Part shown: piece after piece, positions 6,694-14,517 of the stretch
Layout of the letters: every line of letters begins with the position of its first letter
Numbering within the stretch: position 1 is the first letter of the stretch
NCBI GenBank assembly: GCA_021372515.1
Contig: JAJFUG010000153.1
Location: 1-19,291 of the forward strand
Length of the DNA stretch: 19,291 nucleotides
Origin: a bacterium
GTDB taxonomy: Bacteria; Gemmatimonadota; Glassbacteria; GWA2-58-10
Direction: 5' to 3'
Program-made: the position numbers and the translations under genes
Notes under the pieces: generated by a model
Database searches by the model: none
Told to the model about the DNA's origin: nothing
What the model saw: only the letters and a program-made list of their open reading frames with translations

Positions 6694-8177
6694 ATTCCAA
6701 GCTCATCAATGTCTTCCTGGCCGCAGTGCTCATGCTGGCGTGGTGTTTCCAATGTGCCCCGGCGCAGCAAGACCAGGCCTCGCTCCTGCTGGACCTGAAA
6801 AAGGCCCGCGCCTCCTACCAGAGCGCTTCCCAGAAACTGGAGTCCGACCGCAAGCTCTACGAGAACAAGGCCATCTCGGAGGATGAATTCATCCGCTCGC
6901 GCAACGAAGCCCTGAGCGCCGAGGTGGACTATCAGAAACTGATCCTGCGCGTGATCTCGCAGCAGTCCTACATCATCGTGGAGCGGGCGGTCAAGTACCA
7001 GACCCCGCGGGGTGAGCGTCGGGTCAAGGTGACCCTGCGCAGCACGATGGAGGGCAACCAGGAGTACCTGGACCAGTTCCAGGAGCATTTCGACGTGTTC
7101 ACGCCCGAGATGCGCTCCTCCAGGATCTACAACATTTTCGTCTCCCTGCTCGAACCGGGCAGCAACACCATAATCGGCGCGCCCTACGAGACTCGTATCC
7201 CCACTCTGGACATGGGCGGGGCCACAGTGGCCGATTTCGGCCTGCTCAAGGACGTGGAGACAGTGTGCGTGAGCCTCAACTACGGCGGCCGCAAGGACGA
7301 GAAGAACATATTCCTGGAAAAGGACGCCAGCGCCAGCGTGGTGGATATCAACTCGATGCAGTTCTCGCAGGAGGTGGACCTGGGCGGGGCCGCCTCCTAC
7401 GATCTGACCCTGGAGCGGTTCTCCACCAGCGATGATGTCTACAAGCTGGCCGTGGTCAACCTGCCCCGTCAGGTGAGTTGCGATTTCCTGGACTCCGAGA
7501 CCGGGGCGCGCCTGAGCCAGGTCAAGTTCGGCCAGGGGGTGAACACCAAGAAACTGTCCCTCAAGGCCTATCTGCCGGAGCGGGATGACGAGCAGGTGGT
7601 GATCGACCGTCCGCTGGAATTCTTCGCCCTGGTACTGACCCTGGAGCAGGCTGAGAAGCTGGGCGACCCCACCGGGCGGCAGTTCACTCCGGAGCAGCTC
7701 GCGGAATTCCAGGCCGGCTCGGTGCGCCTGGAGCTGATCCCGCGCGGGGTGGGACGGATCGAGGTGCGCGCGCCCAGTCTGTACCACGAGATCACGGTGG
7801 GCGACAGCCTGGCCCTGGAAGTGACCGTGCGCAACATCGGCACCCGGCGTCTGGACAATGTGAAGATATCCACGGACAATCCGCTTAACTGGCGCTCGCG
7901 GATCGAGCCGGACCTGATCCGCTCGCTGGAGCCGGAGAAAGAGGCCCAGGTGTCTCTGGTGTTCCTGCCGCCCGAGGACGTGGGAGTGGGGGCGCAGGAG
8001 GTGAAAATCCGCACCGAGGCCCTGGCCGACAACCGCGCGGTGCGCACCGAGGACAAGACCGTGCGTATCCAGGTCAAGGCGCGCACGGAGGTGCTCTGGA
8101 CAACGGTGCTGGTGCTGGCCCTGGTCGGACTGGTGGTGGGGATCGTGGTCTTCGGGGTGAAAATCAGCCGCAGGTAG
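6690..8177 (+). CDS. Membrane-anchored periplasmic protein with HlyD-like hairpin and NEW3-like domain
   Basis: This 495-residue protein has a signal peptide (residues 1-25, likely cut APA/QQ). Helical residues ~30-86 read like the alpha-hairpin of membrane-fusion adaptors, with a tip RKLYENKAISEDEF. A beta-rich middle of unknown family follows. Residues ~355-465 resemble a NEW3/Ig-like module (LEVTVRNIGTRRLDNVKIS, then NWRSRIEP and SLEPEKEAQVSLVF). A single C-terminal membrane helix (TTVLVLALVGLVVGIVVFGV) ends in KISRR, placing the bulk in the periplasm. There is no lipoyl half-domain pair or N-terminal membrane anchor as in a normal HlyD protein. It overlaps the TolC-like gene by four bases and occupies the slot where TolC operons usually carry the adaptor. 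An adaptor role is inference. A receptor or scaffold for the permeases is the alternative. Confidence 0.85.
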   Translation: MNSKLINVFLAAVLMLAWCFQCAPAQQDQASLLLDLKKARASYQSASQKLESDRKLYENKAISEDEFIRSRNEALSAEVDYQKLILRVISQQSYIIVERAVKYQTPRGERRVKVTLRSTMEGNQEYLDQFQEHFDVFTPEMRSSRIYNIFVSLLEPGSNTIIGAPYETRIPTLDMGGATVADFGLLKDVETVCVSLNYGGRKDEKNIFLEKDASASVVDINSMQFSQEVDLGGAASYDLTLERFSTSDDVYKLAVVNLPRQVSCDFLDSETGARLSQVKFGQGVNTKKLSLKAYLPERDDEQVVIDRPLEFFALVLTLEQAEKLGDPTGRQFTPEQLAEFQAGSVRLELIPRGVGRIEVRAPSLYHEITVGDSLALEVTVRNIGTRRLDNVKISTDNPLNWRSRIEPDLIRSLEPEKEAQVSLVFLPPEDVGVGAQEVKIRTEALADNRAVRTEDKTVRIQVKARTEVLWTTVLVLALVGLVVGIVVFGVKISRR

Positions 8178-8183
8178 GGATGG

Positions 8184-8225
8184 CAACAGGGGGCACGACC
8201 CGCCGTGCCCCCTGTTGATATTTTC
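8184..8225 (+). terminator. Strong Rho-independent terminator
   Basis: A perfect 14-base-pair stem (8184-8197 with 8204-8217; arms CAACAGGGGGCACG and CGTGCCCCCTGTTG) closes a six-base loop. It is followed by ATATTTTCT. It begins seven bases after the stop of the NEW3-like gene and lies 41 bases before the first permease start. It should end most transcripts of the TolC/NEW3 operon and so make the permease array either separately promoted or fed by read-through. Confidence 0.88.
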
Positions 8226-8266
8226 TGCGGATAGAGTGGCACACCGTAATCTGAAAGGAGGGCAAG

Positions 8267-9652
8267 ATGCTGAGCATCATCATTCGCAAGGAAATCCAGG
8301 ATTCCCTCGCTAGTCTTCGGTTCGTGCTGACCTTGCTCCTCTGCACAGTTACGATTCTGTTTACTGTCTGGGCAGGCGCGGAAAGCTACAGACGAGACAT
8401 GAAGAATTTTGCAGCGAACGAATCCCTCGATAGAAAATTACTGGATGCACAAAACAACTACAACACGTTTATGCGTGTCGGCGTAAAAATCAACAAAGAG
8501 CCTGAGGCTCTGGAAGCGTTGGTCTCGGGAGTCAAGGATATAGCAGGCAATACAGCCTGGGTCGCCGATGAACATCAGACAGTACTGGAAGGCTCCAAGT
8601 CCGGCACAAATCCATTTTTTGCCGTATTCGGAGGTTTCGACCTGACATTTGTCGTCAGTGTAATATTCAGTCTGCTGGCCTTTCTCTATTCGTACAATAC
8701 AGTCTCCGGAGAAAAGGAAAAAGGAACTCTGAGGCTCCTGCTGGCCAACCAGATATCCCGACCGACCCTGATTCTGGGGAAATACATGGGTAGCCTTATA
8801 AGCTTGCTGATACCGGTACTGATCCCCATGCTTCTGGGTTTGATCGTTCTGGCGAATTATCCGGACGTCTCTCTCAACTCTGAGCACTGGCTGCGGATAT
8901 TACTGCTGGTCGCTCTTTATCTGCTGTACATAACGTGCTTTTTTACCCTGGGTCTCCTGTCGAGTTCACTGGTTTCCCATTCCTCGATCAGCCTGCTGAT
9001 ATCGCTGCTTGCCTGGATTTGTTGCATCGCATTGATTCCACGGGCCTCGGTCAATTTAGCCGGTCTGATTTCTCCCGTTGCATCCCAGAGTGAAATTAAT
9101 TTCCAGAAAGAGGCAATCTACCGGCAGATTCATGACGAGATCTATAAGAAAGAAAATTTAGCCCTCCAGATACAAGAGTTTCGGGAAAAGCATCCGGGCA
9201 ATAGGAATTACGGTGAACTCACGGAAAAACTGGCCGGTGAGGAAAGGGAAAAGAAAGAGGCACAATTCAGTCTTATCGATACGGACTATGAAGCGAAAAA
9301 GCTTCGCCAGCAACAGCTTGCGGCAGACATAGCCCGGTGCTCTCCGACTTCCGCTCTCATGTTCGGCAGTATGGCTCTGGGTCGTACCGGACCGGCCGAG
9401 TACGATAAGTTCCTCCAGTCGGCCAGGGAATATCGAACCGTGTTTTTGGACTGGATCACTGCTAAGTCAATGAAGTTCTTAACGGAACACGAGGCATTCG
9501 ATTTATCGGGTATGCCTCGGCATACAATCGCCAAATCAACTCTAACCGAATCAGTTACCAGCGCGATCCCGGATTATCTGGTACTGATCCTGTTAAACAT
9601 TCTGTTTTTCGCTGGGGCATACGTTTCTTTTCTTCGCTACGACGTGCGCTGA
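8267..9652 (+). CDS. ABC-2 type permease, paralog 1
   Basis: This 461-residue inner-membrane permease has an excellent ribosome site (AAAGGAGG, five bases before ATG). Layout: short cytoplasmic N-terminus with KEIQDS, TM1 ~17-37, an extracytoplasmic loop ~38-124, TM2 ~125-145, cytoplasmic motif SGEKEKGTLRLLLA (147-160), TM3-TM5 (~173-258), a second large extracytoplasmic helical domain (~259-430), TM6, and the C-terminal signature RYDVR. The domain before TM6 carries the family motif ARCSPTSALMF. This layout fits the ABC2_membrane/DUF3526 group, the transmembrane half of ATPase-driven exporters. Its DNA is clearly AT-richer than its neighbours (8401-8460 is 23/60 GC), and its codon choice differs, hinting at separate acquisition. 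It lies just after the terminator; no good sigma-70 or sigma-54 promoter was found in 8226-8266. Confidence 0.9.
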   Translation: MLSIIIRKEIQDSLASLRFVLTLLLCTVTILFTVWAGAESYRRDMKNFAANESLDRKLLDAQNNYNTFMRVGVKINKEPEALEALVSGVKDIAGNTAWVADEHQTVLEGSKSGTNPFFAVFGGFDLTFVVSVIFSLLAFLYSYNTVSGEKEKGTLRLLLANQISRPTLILGKYMGSLISLLIPVLIPMLLGLIVLANYPDVSLNSEHWLRILLLVALYLLYITCFFTLGLLSSSLVSHSSISLLISLLAWICCIALIPRASVNLAGLISPVASQSEINFQKEAIYRQIHDEIYKKENLALQIQEFREKHPGNRNYGELTEKLAGEEREKKEAQFSLIDTDYEAKKLRQQQLAADIARCSPTSALMFGSMALGRTGPAEYDKFLQSAREYRTVFLDWITAKSMKFLTEHEAFDLSGMPRHTIAKSTLTESVTSAIPDYLVLILLNILFFAGAYVSFLRYDVR

Positions 9653-9658
9653 GGCACA

Positions 9659-9721
9659 TCCCGCCGGAACCCGACCCTATGGCGGGAGTACTGATCTGCG
9701 AATTGAAAACCGGCCGCAGAT
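9659..9721. other. Two tandem 7-bp hairpins between permeases 1 and 2
   Basis: TCCCGCC (9659-9665) pairs with GGCGGGA (9681-9687) over a 15-base loop. ATCTGCG (9694-9700) pairs with CGCAGAT (9715-9721) over a 14-base loop. Neither is followed by a T-run, so they are not standard terminators. They fill the 148-base spacer, which otherwise shows no gene and no convincing promoter. A role in mRNA processing or stability is possible. Confidence 0.4.
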
Positions 9722-9800
9722 GAGAGTTTCGGGCTTACAGACTAAATACACGAATGACATGGCATGAGCTGTTAAAAGATGTTACACGGTGAGGTTAATC

Positions 9801-11252
9801 ATGTTCAAAGTGCTGCTGATGAAGGAAATCCAGGATTCGATCAACAACTACAAGTTCCCGATCACGCTGGTGCTGTGCCTGTTTCTGATCCCGCTGGGCA
9901 CGTTCGTCTCCCTCAGGGAATACGAGCAGCGGCTCGCCGATTACCGGCAGGAGATGTCCATCTACCAGGAGAGCGCGCAAGGGAACATCTACTGGTCCTT
10001 TTCCGCCAGGGGGTTCCGTCCGCCCTCCGCGCTCAGTTTCCTGGCCGGCGGCCTCGAAGATCGCCTGCCGACTTTTGTCAGCACCGATTGGCGGGGTAAT
10101 TACGGGTTGCATTATGACAACGAGCTGTCCAGCCCGGTGTCGACTTTTTTCGGAAAACTTGATCTGCAGACCTGTGTCGGTTTCGTGCTCTCTATCCTGG
10201 CCCTGGTCTTCATGTTCAGCAGTGTGTCCGGGGAAAAGGAGAAAGGCACGCTCAAGCTGCTGATCTCGCACTCTGTTCCGCGGTCGAAGATATACGCGGC
10301 CAAAGTGATCGGAAATTTCATAATTTTCACCGTTCCGTTCATGCTGTCCCTGCTGGTGAGCCTGGTGGTGATAAGCTTTTCGAGCTCCATCAGCCTGTTC
10401 TCCGCGGGTGGGTGGACCGCCGTAGCCGTATTCACCGGCCTGTCGTTGTTGTTTATCCTGTTGATGCTCAACCTGGGGATAATGATATCCTCACGCACTG
10501 ATAAATCGATCACCTCGGTCATCGCGCTCCTTTTCATCTGGATAATGCTGGCGTTCGTGGTGCCCAAAGCCAGTCCGATGGTGGCGGAGGCGCTGTTCCC
10601 GATACCGACCGCGCAGGTGGTCAACCTGCAGAAAGAGGCGGTGCGGAAAGACCTGGAGGAAGAGCTGAAAGGCCGGCGCGCTGAACTGATGAAAAAAGTC
10701 ATGGCTGAATATGGAATACAGAATCAATACAACCTGAGCGATGCGGCCCACAAGGATTATCGCAGCCGGGCGCTTCAAATCGAGCATAAATATGAGATAC
10801 TGACCAGCCAGGCGCTTAAAAAGATCGATGACGCTTATGAAAGCAAGAAACAGGTGCAATCCGCCATCGCGATCAGTCTTTCCCGGTGCTCGCCGGTAAG
10901 CTGTTTCACCTACCTGGCTTCCGAACTGGCCGGGACCAGCCTGCTGGAGCTGGAGAATTTCAAGAACGCCGCCGGACGCTTCCAGCAACAGGTGAAAGAG
11001 ACCGTGTACGACAACTATTCCGTAGAATGGTACGACTACCCGGACGGTTCGGGTGGAATCACCACTCCCAGGAAAGAGGGTAGCACGTACGACCCGAAAA
11101 CCGCACCCGTGCCCGTGTTGACCGGTTACAGCCACGTGACTGTAGCGGAAGTGCTGAGCACGCAGTGGATCGACATTCTTCTGTTGGCGCTGTACGCCGT
11201 CGTTCTCTTCGCCGCGGGATTGGTTTCTTTCAACCGCTACGACGTAAGGTGA
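9801..11252 (+). CDS. ABC-2 type permease, paralog 2
   Basis: This 483-residue paralog is closest in sequence to paralog 1, with KEIQDSINNYKF at the start, SVSGEKEKGTLKLLISH in the first cytoplasmic loop, VPKASP after TM5, and ending FNRYDVR. The ATG at 9801 is chosen over an in-frame GTG at 9789 because GAGGT lies five bases before it and the start then aligns with the other paralogs. The first extracytoplasmic loop holds the shared motif FRPPSALSFLAGGL. The second is long and helical (LQKEAVRKDLEEELKGRR). It carries an extra Tyr/Gly-rich insert before the last helix (WYDYPDGSGGITTP). Six membrane helices are expected. The coding sequence ends GTAAGGTGA, which supplies the ribosome site for paralog 3 seven bases on. 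It is part of a transporter with the ATPase at 14518; the substrate is unknown. Confidence 0.92.
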   Translation: MFKVLLMKEIQDSINNYKFPITLVLCLFLIPLGTFVSLREYEQRLADYRQEMSIYQESAQGNIYWSFSARGFRPPSALSFLAGGLEDRLPTFVSTDWRGNYGLHYDNELSSPVSTFFGKLDLQTCVGFVLSILALVFMFSSVSGEKEKGTLKLLISHSVPRSKIYAAKVIGNFIIFTVPFMLSLLVSLVVISFSSSISLFSAGGWTAVAVFTGLSLLFILLMLNLGIMISSRTDKSITSVIALLFIWIMLAFVVPKASPMVAEALFPIPTAQVVNLQKEAVRKDLEEELKGRRAELMKKVMAEYGIQNQYNLSDAAHKDYRSRALQIEHKYEILTSQALKKIDDAYESKKQVQSAIAISLSRCSPVSCFTYLASELAGTSLLELENFKNAAGRFQQQVKETVYDNYSVEWYDYPDGSGGITTPRKEGSTYDPKTAPVPVLTGYSHVTVAEVLSTQWIDILLLALYAVVLFAAGLVSFNRYDVR

Positions 11253-11259
11253 ATGGACT

Positions 11260-12855
11260 ATGGTCCTCTCCATCGCGCTCAAGGAGTTCTACAACAACCT
11301 GGTCTCGGCCCGTTTCGCCATCGGGTTCCTGCTCTGCCTGGGCCTGATCCCGCTCACCCTGGTGGTGGGTATCGGCGAGTGGGAAAGCCAGGTGACAGCC
11401 TATGAGACCCAGCGCGCGGAGGCGGAAAAAAAGCTCGATATCCGGGTCTGGTCACAGTTGCAGCCGCGTGTCGTGCGGGCGCCGGAGCCGCTGAGCATCC
11501 TGGCCCGGGGGCTGAGTTCCAGGCTGGGCCGCTATGTGGATATCTCGTTCACCGCCAAGCCGTTCAAGGCCGAGGGCGCCGCCGCTGCCGGCGACAACCC
11601 GCTTCTGAGCACCTACCTCTCCATGGATTTCATCACCGTGCTGGCCGTGGTGCTGAGCCTTCTGGCCTTGCTGTTCACCTATGACTCGGCCAGCGGCGAG
11701 CGGGAGCAGGGTACTCTCAAGCTGGTGCTCGCCAATTCGATCCCGCGCCACAGCGTGCTTCTGGGCAAAGTGCTGGGGGGCTGCTTAACCATTCTGCCGA
11801 TACTGCTGTTCTGCTACCTGCTCTGCGCCCTGGCGATCACGCTCAGCCCGTCGGTGGCATTTACGGCGGATGACTGGTTGCGCCTGTGCCTGATCGTGCT
11901 GGCGAGCATCCTGTACTTCGCGGTTTTCGCGTTCATGGGATTGCTGGTTTCAAGCACGGTCAGGAATTCGGCGGCCGGGCTGGTGGTCTGCCTGCTGGCC
12001 TGGGTCTTTTTCCTCTTTGTGGCGCCGAACGCGGCCGGTTTCCTGGCCAGCAGCCTTGTGGAGACCCCTTCCGAAAAGGTGCTCGCCACAGCAACTTGGG
12101 ATTTCACCAAGGAACAGTGGCGCAAGGCCGATGAACTGCGGGGCAAAGAGCCGGAAGAAGTCTACGAATGGGAAAATGTCAGGCGTGAGCAGAATGGGGC
12201 GGTCGAGCTCAAGGGCGCCAATGCCGCCTACATGGAATGGTACAGGCAGGGCAACCGGGCGGTCTACGAGTACATGCTCGCAAGTGCGGAAACACTCTGG
12301 CAGATGGAAAAAGATTTCCTGGACCGCCAGGACAGGCAGCGCCGTCTGGCCGAGCGGCTTTCAATGGTCTCCCCGTCACAGGTGTTCATCCTGCTCTGCA
12401 ACTCGCTCTGCCGCACGGATGTAGAATCCTACCGTCGTTTCCTGGAGCGGGCCAGCGGTTACAGGGAGGAACTGATCCAGTTTCTGCGTGACAAAGACCT
12501 TTTTGATTCCTACCGCTTTTTTACAGCCGTGCCCCCGGAAAAGATGCTGACCACCGACCAGTTCATCGAACTTGGCACCGGCGGAAAGCTGAAATCCATG
12601 GCTGAAATGCGGCAATGGCGGAAGGATAACCCGGAAAAGAGCTGGTCTTTCATGCACAGCGCATTTCCGCCGATGGCTGAAAGCGATATCCTGCCGCCGC
12701 TGGACCTGTCCAGTACTCCCGCCTGGCGGGACACACCGGGCGGCCTGGCGCTTTCGCTACGGGATTCACTGGTAAAACTGGTTTTATTGATCGCCACCGG
12801 GCTGGTGCTGTTCCAGCTGGCCTTTATCGGCTTCCTGCGCGCGGATGTCCGGTGA
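11260..12855 (+). CDS. ABC-2 type permease, paralog 3
   Basis: At 531 residues this is the longest paralog. It starts MVLSIALKEF with TM1 at ~17-37. The first extracytoplasmic domain contains RAPEPLSILARGLSSRLG, then TM2. The cytoplasmic loop is SASGEREQGTLKLVLANSIP, followed by TM3-TM5 ending FVAPNAAGFLASS. An enlarged second extracytoplasmic domain (~280-500) follows, with the motif LSMVSPSQVFILL. The final helix ends FLRADVR. The extra length is in that second domain (Trp- and Glu-rich, e.g. TWDFTKEQWRKADEL), so substrate or partner contact may differ there. It begins seven bases after paralog 2 stops, using AAGGTGA from that gene's end as its ribosome site, so translation is probably coupled. 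Base composition is typical of the window (11641-11700 is 39/60 GC). Confidence 0.92.
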   Translation: MVLSIALKEFYNNLVSARFAIGFLLCLGLIPLTLVVGIGEWESQVTAYETQRAEAEKKLDIRVWSQLQPRVVRAPEPLSILARGLSSRLGRYVDISFTAKPFKAEGAAAAGDNPLLSTYLSMDFITVLAVVLSLLALLFTYDSASGEREQGTLKLVLANSIPRHSVLLGKVLGGCLTILPILLFCYLLCALAITLSPSVAFTADDWLRLCLIVLASILYFAVFAFMGLLVSSTVRNSAAGLVVCLLAWVFFLFVAPNAAGFLASSLVETPSEKVLATATWDFTKEQWRKADELRGKEPEEVYEWENVRREQNGAVELKGANAAYMEWYRQGNRAVYEYMLASAETLWQMEKDFLDRQDRQRRLAERLSMVSPSQVFILLCNSLCRTDVESYRRFLERASGYREELIQFLRDKDLFDSYRFFTAVPPEKMLTTDQFIELGTGGKLKSMAEMRQWRKDNPEKSWSFMHSAFPPMAESDILPPLDLSSTPAWRDTPGGLALSLRDSLVKLVLLIATGLVLFQLAFIGFLRADVR

Positions 12856-12884
12856 GACGAGAACGCTGCGAGTCGAGGTGAAAC

Positions 12885-14288
12885 GTGCTCCTGAATATAG
12901 TCTTGCGTGAACTACAGCAGCATGTGCTCAGCCTGCGCCTGCACCTGGTGCTGGTGCTTCTGCTGGTCCTGTTCGGTCTGGGCACGGTCGCCTTTGCCCA
13001 CCGCTACCGGGCGGACCAGGAAAGGTACCTGCAAGTCCAGTCCGCGCAGCTGGAGAAAGAAAAGGGCTGGGCCGCGCGCTACCTGGGCCTCTACATGTCC
13101 CAGACCCGCCCGCTGGTGCTGGGGCCCCGGGCCGACGCTTTCATTGCGGATTCAGGGGAAAAGCGGATGCCCTTCCAGTTCTGGTACTCCGGTTTCGGGG
13201 TGGAGGGCTTCGACATGCCGAACTGGGCCGGTAACGATACGTTGCCGGAGTACCGGGAACTCAGTTGGGCTTTCATCGTCTCGATCATCCTCAGTTTCAC
13301 GGTGCTGATATTCAGTTACGACCAGGTGAGCGGCGAGCGGGAGACAGGTACATTGGCCCTGACTTTATCCAACCCCGTGCCGCGGGGCCTGCTCCTGTTC
13401 GGCAAATATATCGGCGTGGTGCTGGCGGTGCTGCTGGTGCTTCTGCCTGGGGCCGGCCTCAGCCTGGCGCTCCTGTTAGCCGAGAAAGCGGTGGTGCTGG
13501 ACCGGGCTCTTCTGGCCGAGAGCGCCGCGTTCCTGGGCAGCGCCGCCCTGCTTGCCGCCTGCATGGCGGCCCTGGGAATTCTGGCCTCCACGGTCGCCGG
13601 GCGCTCGAATGTGAGCCTTCTGCTTTGCCTTTGCCTCTGGCTGGCCTCGGTGCTGATGGTCCAGAATTCGGTTGTCTACCTCACGGGCAAGCTGCACCCT
13701 GTCGAGTCGTCGCGGGTGGTGGCCGACCGGACCGCCCAGGAGGTGAAAGCCTCGAATGACCGGATCGCCGCGGCTGAAGCGCAAGGCGGGGGAGTGCTCG
13801 GTCCCATCGAGCAGTTCCGGCTGTACGCGAAATTCAACCTGCAATACAAGGATCGGGAGCTGGCGATAAAGGAGGCCTGGAACAGCAGCATCCTTGAGCA
13901 GTTCCGTTTCTCCCGGCGCCTGACCGCGCTGTCGCCGGTGTGCCTGTTCGAGCAGTTGAGCGAGGCGGCGACCGGCGGCGGTTTCGTGCGCCTGGAAAAG
14001 AACTGGCGGGATTTGAAACTATTTCGGAGCCGGTTTTTCGATTGGTATATGCAACAGGATGCCGCGGCCACGGACGACGAAACCCTGCACCTCCTGGACC
14101 CGTACAATCCCTCGCACATGCTGTACAAAGTGGTGGATTTCGCTGAAATCCCGCAGTATCAGGAGCGGCCGGCCTCGTTCGGTGAGCGGTTTACGGCTGC
14201 CCGGCTGCCGCTGCTGCTGCTCGTGCTGTACACTGTGGTGAGTTTCGCCCTGGCTTTCGTGTTGTTCCTGCGCTACGACGTGCGCTGA
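12885..14288 (+). CDS. ABC-2 type permease, paralog 4 (GTG start)
   Basis: This 467-residue paralog starts at GTG 12885, with GAGGTG just upstream. No better ATG fits the family alignment (LLNIVLRELQQHVLSLRLHL). Helix order is as in the other copies. The cytoplasmic loop is QVSGERETGTLALTLSNPVPRG and the domain before TM6 carries LTALSPVCLFEQL. The last residues are FLRYDVR. Its first extracytoplasmic domain is the most divergent: the shared P-x-x-L-x-x-L-x-x-G motif is not recognisable, and a Trp/Phe-rich stretch (MPFQFWYSGFGVEGFDMPNW) takes its place. The final 18 bases are identical to those of paralog 1. A 229-base spacer separates it from the ATPase gene. Confidence 0.9.
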   Translation: MLLNIVLRELQQHVLSLRLHLVLVLLLVLFGLGTVAFAHRYRADQERYLQVQSAQLEKEKGWAARYLGLYMSQTRPLVLGPRADAFIADSGEKRMPFQFWYSGFGVEGFDMPNWAGNDTLPEYRELSWAFIVSIILSFTVLIFSYDQVSGERETGTLALTLSNPVPRGLLLFGKYIGVVLAVLLVLLPGAGLSLALLLAEKAVVLDRALLAESAAFLGSAALLAACMAALGILASTVAGRSNVSLLLCLCLWLASVLMVQNSVVYLTGKLHPVESSRVVADRTAQEVKASNDRIAAAEAQGGGVLGPIEQFRLYAKFNLQYKDRELAIKEAWNSSILEQFRFSRRLTALSPVCLFEQLSEAATGGGFVRLEKNWRDLKLFRSRFFDWYMQQDAAATDDETLHLLDPYNPSHMLYKVVDFAEIPQYQERPASFGERFTAARLPLLLLVLYTVVSFALAFVLFLRYDVR

Positions 14289-14517
14289 AACGGGTATAGT
14301 AAATGCTTCAATCTTATGTTTCACCCCTTTGTAATTGATGATCCCCCAATTGAGATTCCATCGCTGCAAAGGGAACGGAAAGGCGAAAGGAGGGAATGCC
14401 CAGAGCAGGGCGGATTTTCCGCCCGAGTAACCTTTCCGGAATAGATAATCCGGCTGGAAAGACACATAGAGAGAAAATCCCGGTTTCATAATTTTCATCT
14501 GTCAAGGAGGCTACACC
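14289..14517 (+). promoter_or_regulatory. Structured leader upstream of the ABC ATPase gene
   Basis: This is the longest spacer in the array (229 bases). Possible RNA structures are CCCTTTG (14325-14331) with CAAAGGG (14367-14373), enclosing AATTG/CAATT (14333-14337 with 14347-14351), and a perfect GGGCGG-ATTTT-CCGCCC hairpin at 14408-14424. An imperfect TTTCCGG/CCGG..GGAAA pair follows at about 14433-14460. No T-run follows the GC hairpin. A 31-codon frame (14396-14491) lies inside. No convincing sigma-70 promoter was found. It may set ATPase level relative to the permeases, or contain an unrecognised promoter. Confidence 0.35.
14396..14491 (+). CDS. Possible 31-codon leader ORF before the ATPase gene
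   Basis: ATG at 14396 to TAA at 14489-14491 encodes MPRAGRIFRPSNLSG... (31 residues, basic, no membrane segment). AAAGGAGGG immediately precedes it, but the gap of two to three bases is shorter than normal for efficient initiation. It ends 26 bases before the ATPase ATG and overlaps the GC hairpin. It could be a leader peptide or chance. Listed only because the purine-rich ribosome-like site is conspicuous. Confidence 0.15.
   Translation: MPRAGRIFRPSNLSGIDNPAGKTHREKIPVS

Noticed and set aside
6735-6755. Lipoprotein signal in the NEW3-like protein (cysteines near residues 19 and 22)
   Set aside because: Residues before each cysteine (AW-C, FQ-C) do not fit a lipobox; a normal signal peptidase site APA/QQ follows.
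4876-8186. Long minus-strand frames opposite the TolC-like and NEW3-like genes (4876-6192, 6687-8186)
   Set aside because: Antisense shadows: the plus-strand genes have signal peptides, family motifs and coupled starts, and the antisense products show none.
8237-8251. TGGCAC at 8237-8242 as a second sigma-54 promoter before permease 1
   Set aside because: The -12 element is absent: the bases at the TTGC position read AATC, lacking the required GC doublet spacing.
14292-14307. GG-N10-GC at 14293-14306 as a sigma-54 promoter for the ATPase
   Set aside because: Only the GG and GC doublets, plus a few flanking bases, match; four consensus bases are wrong. Too weak to call.
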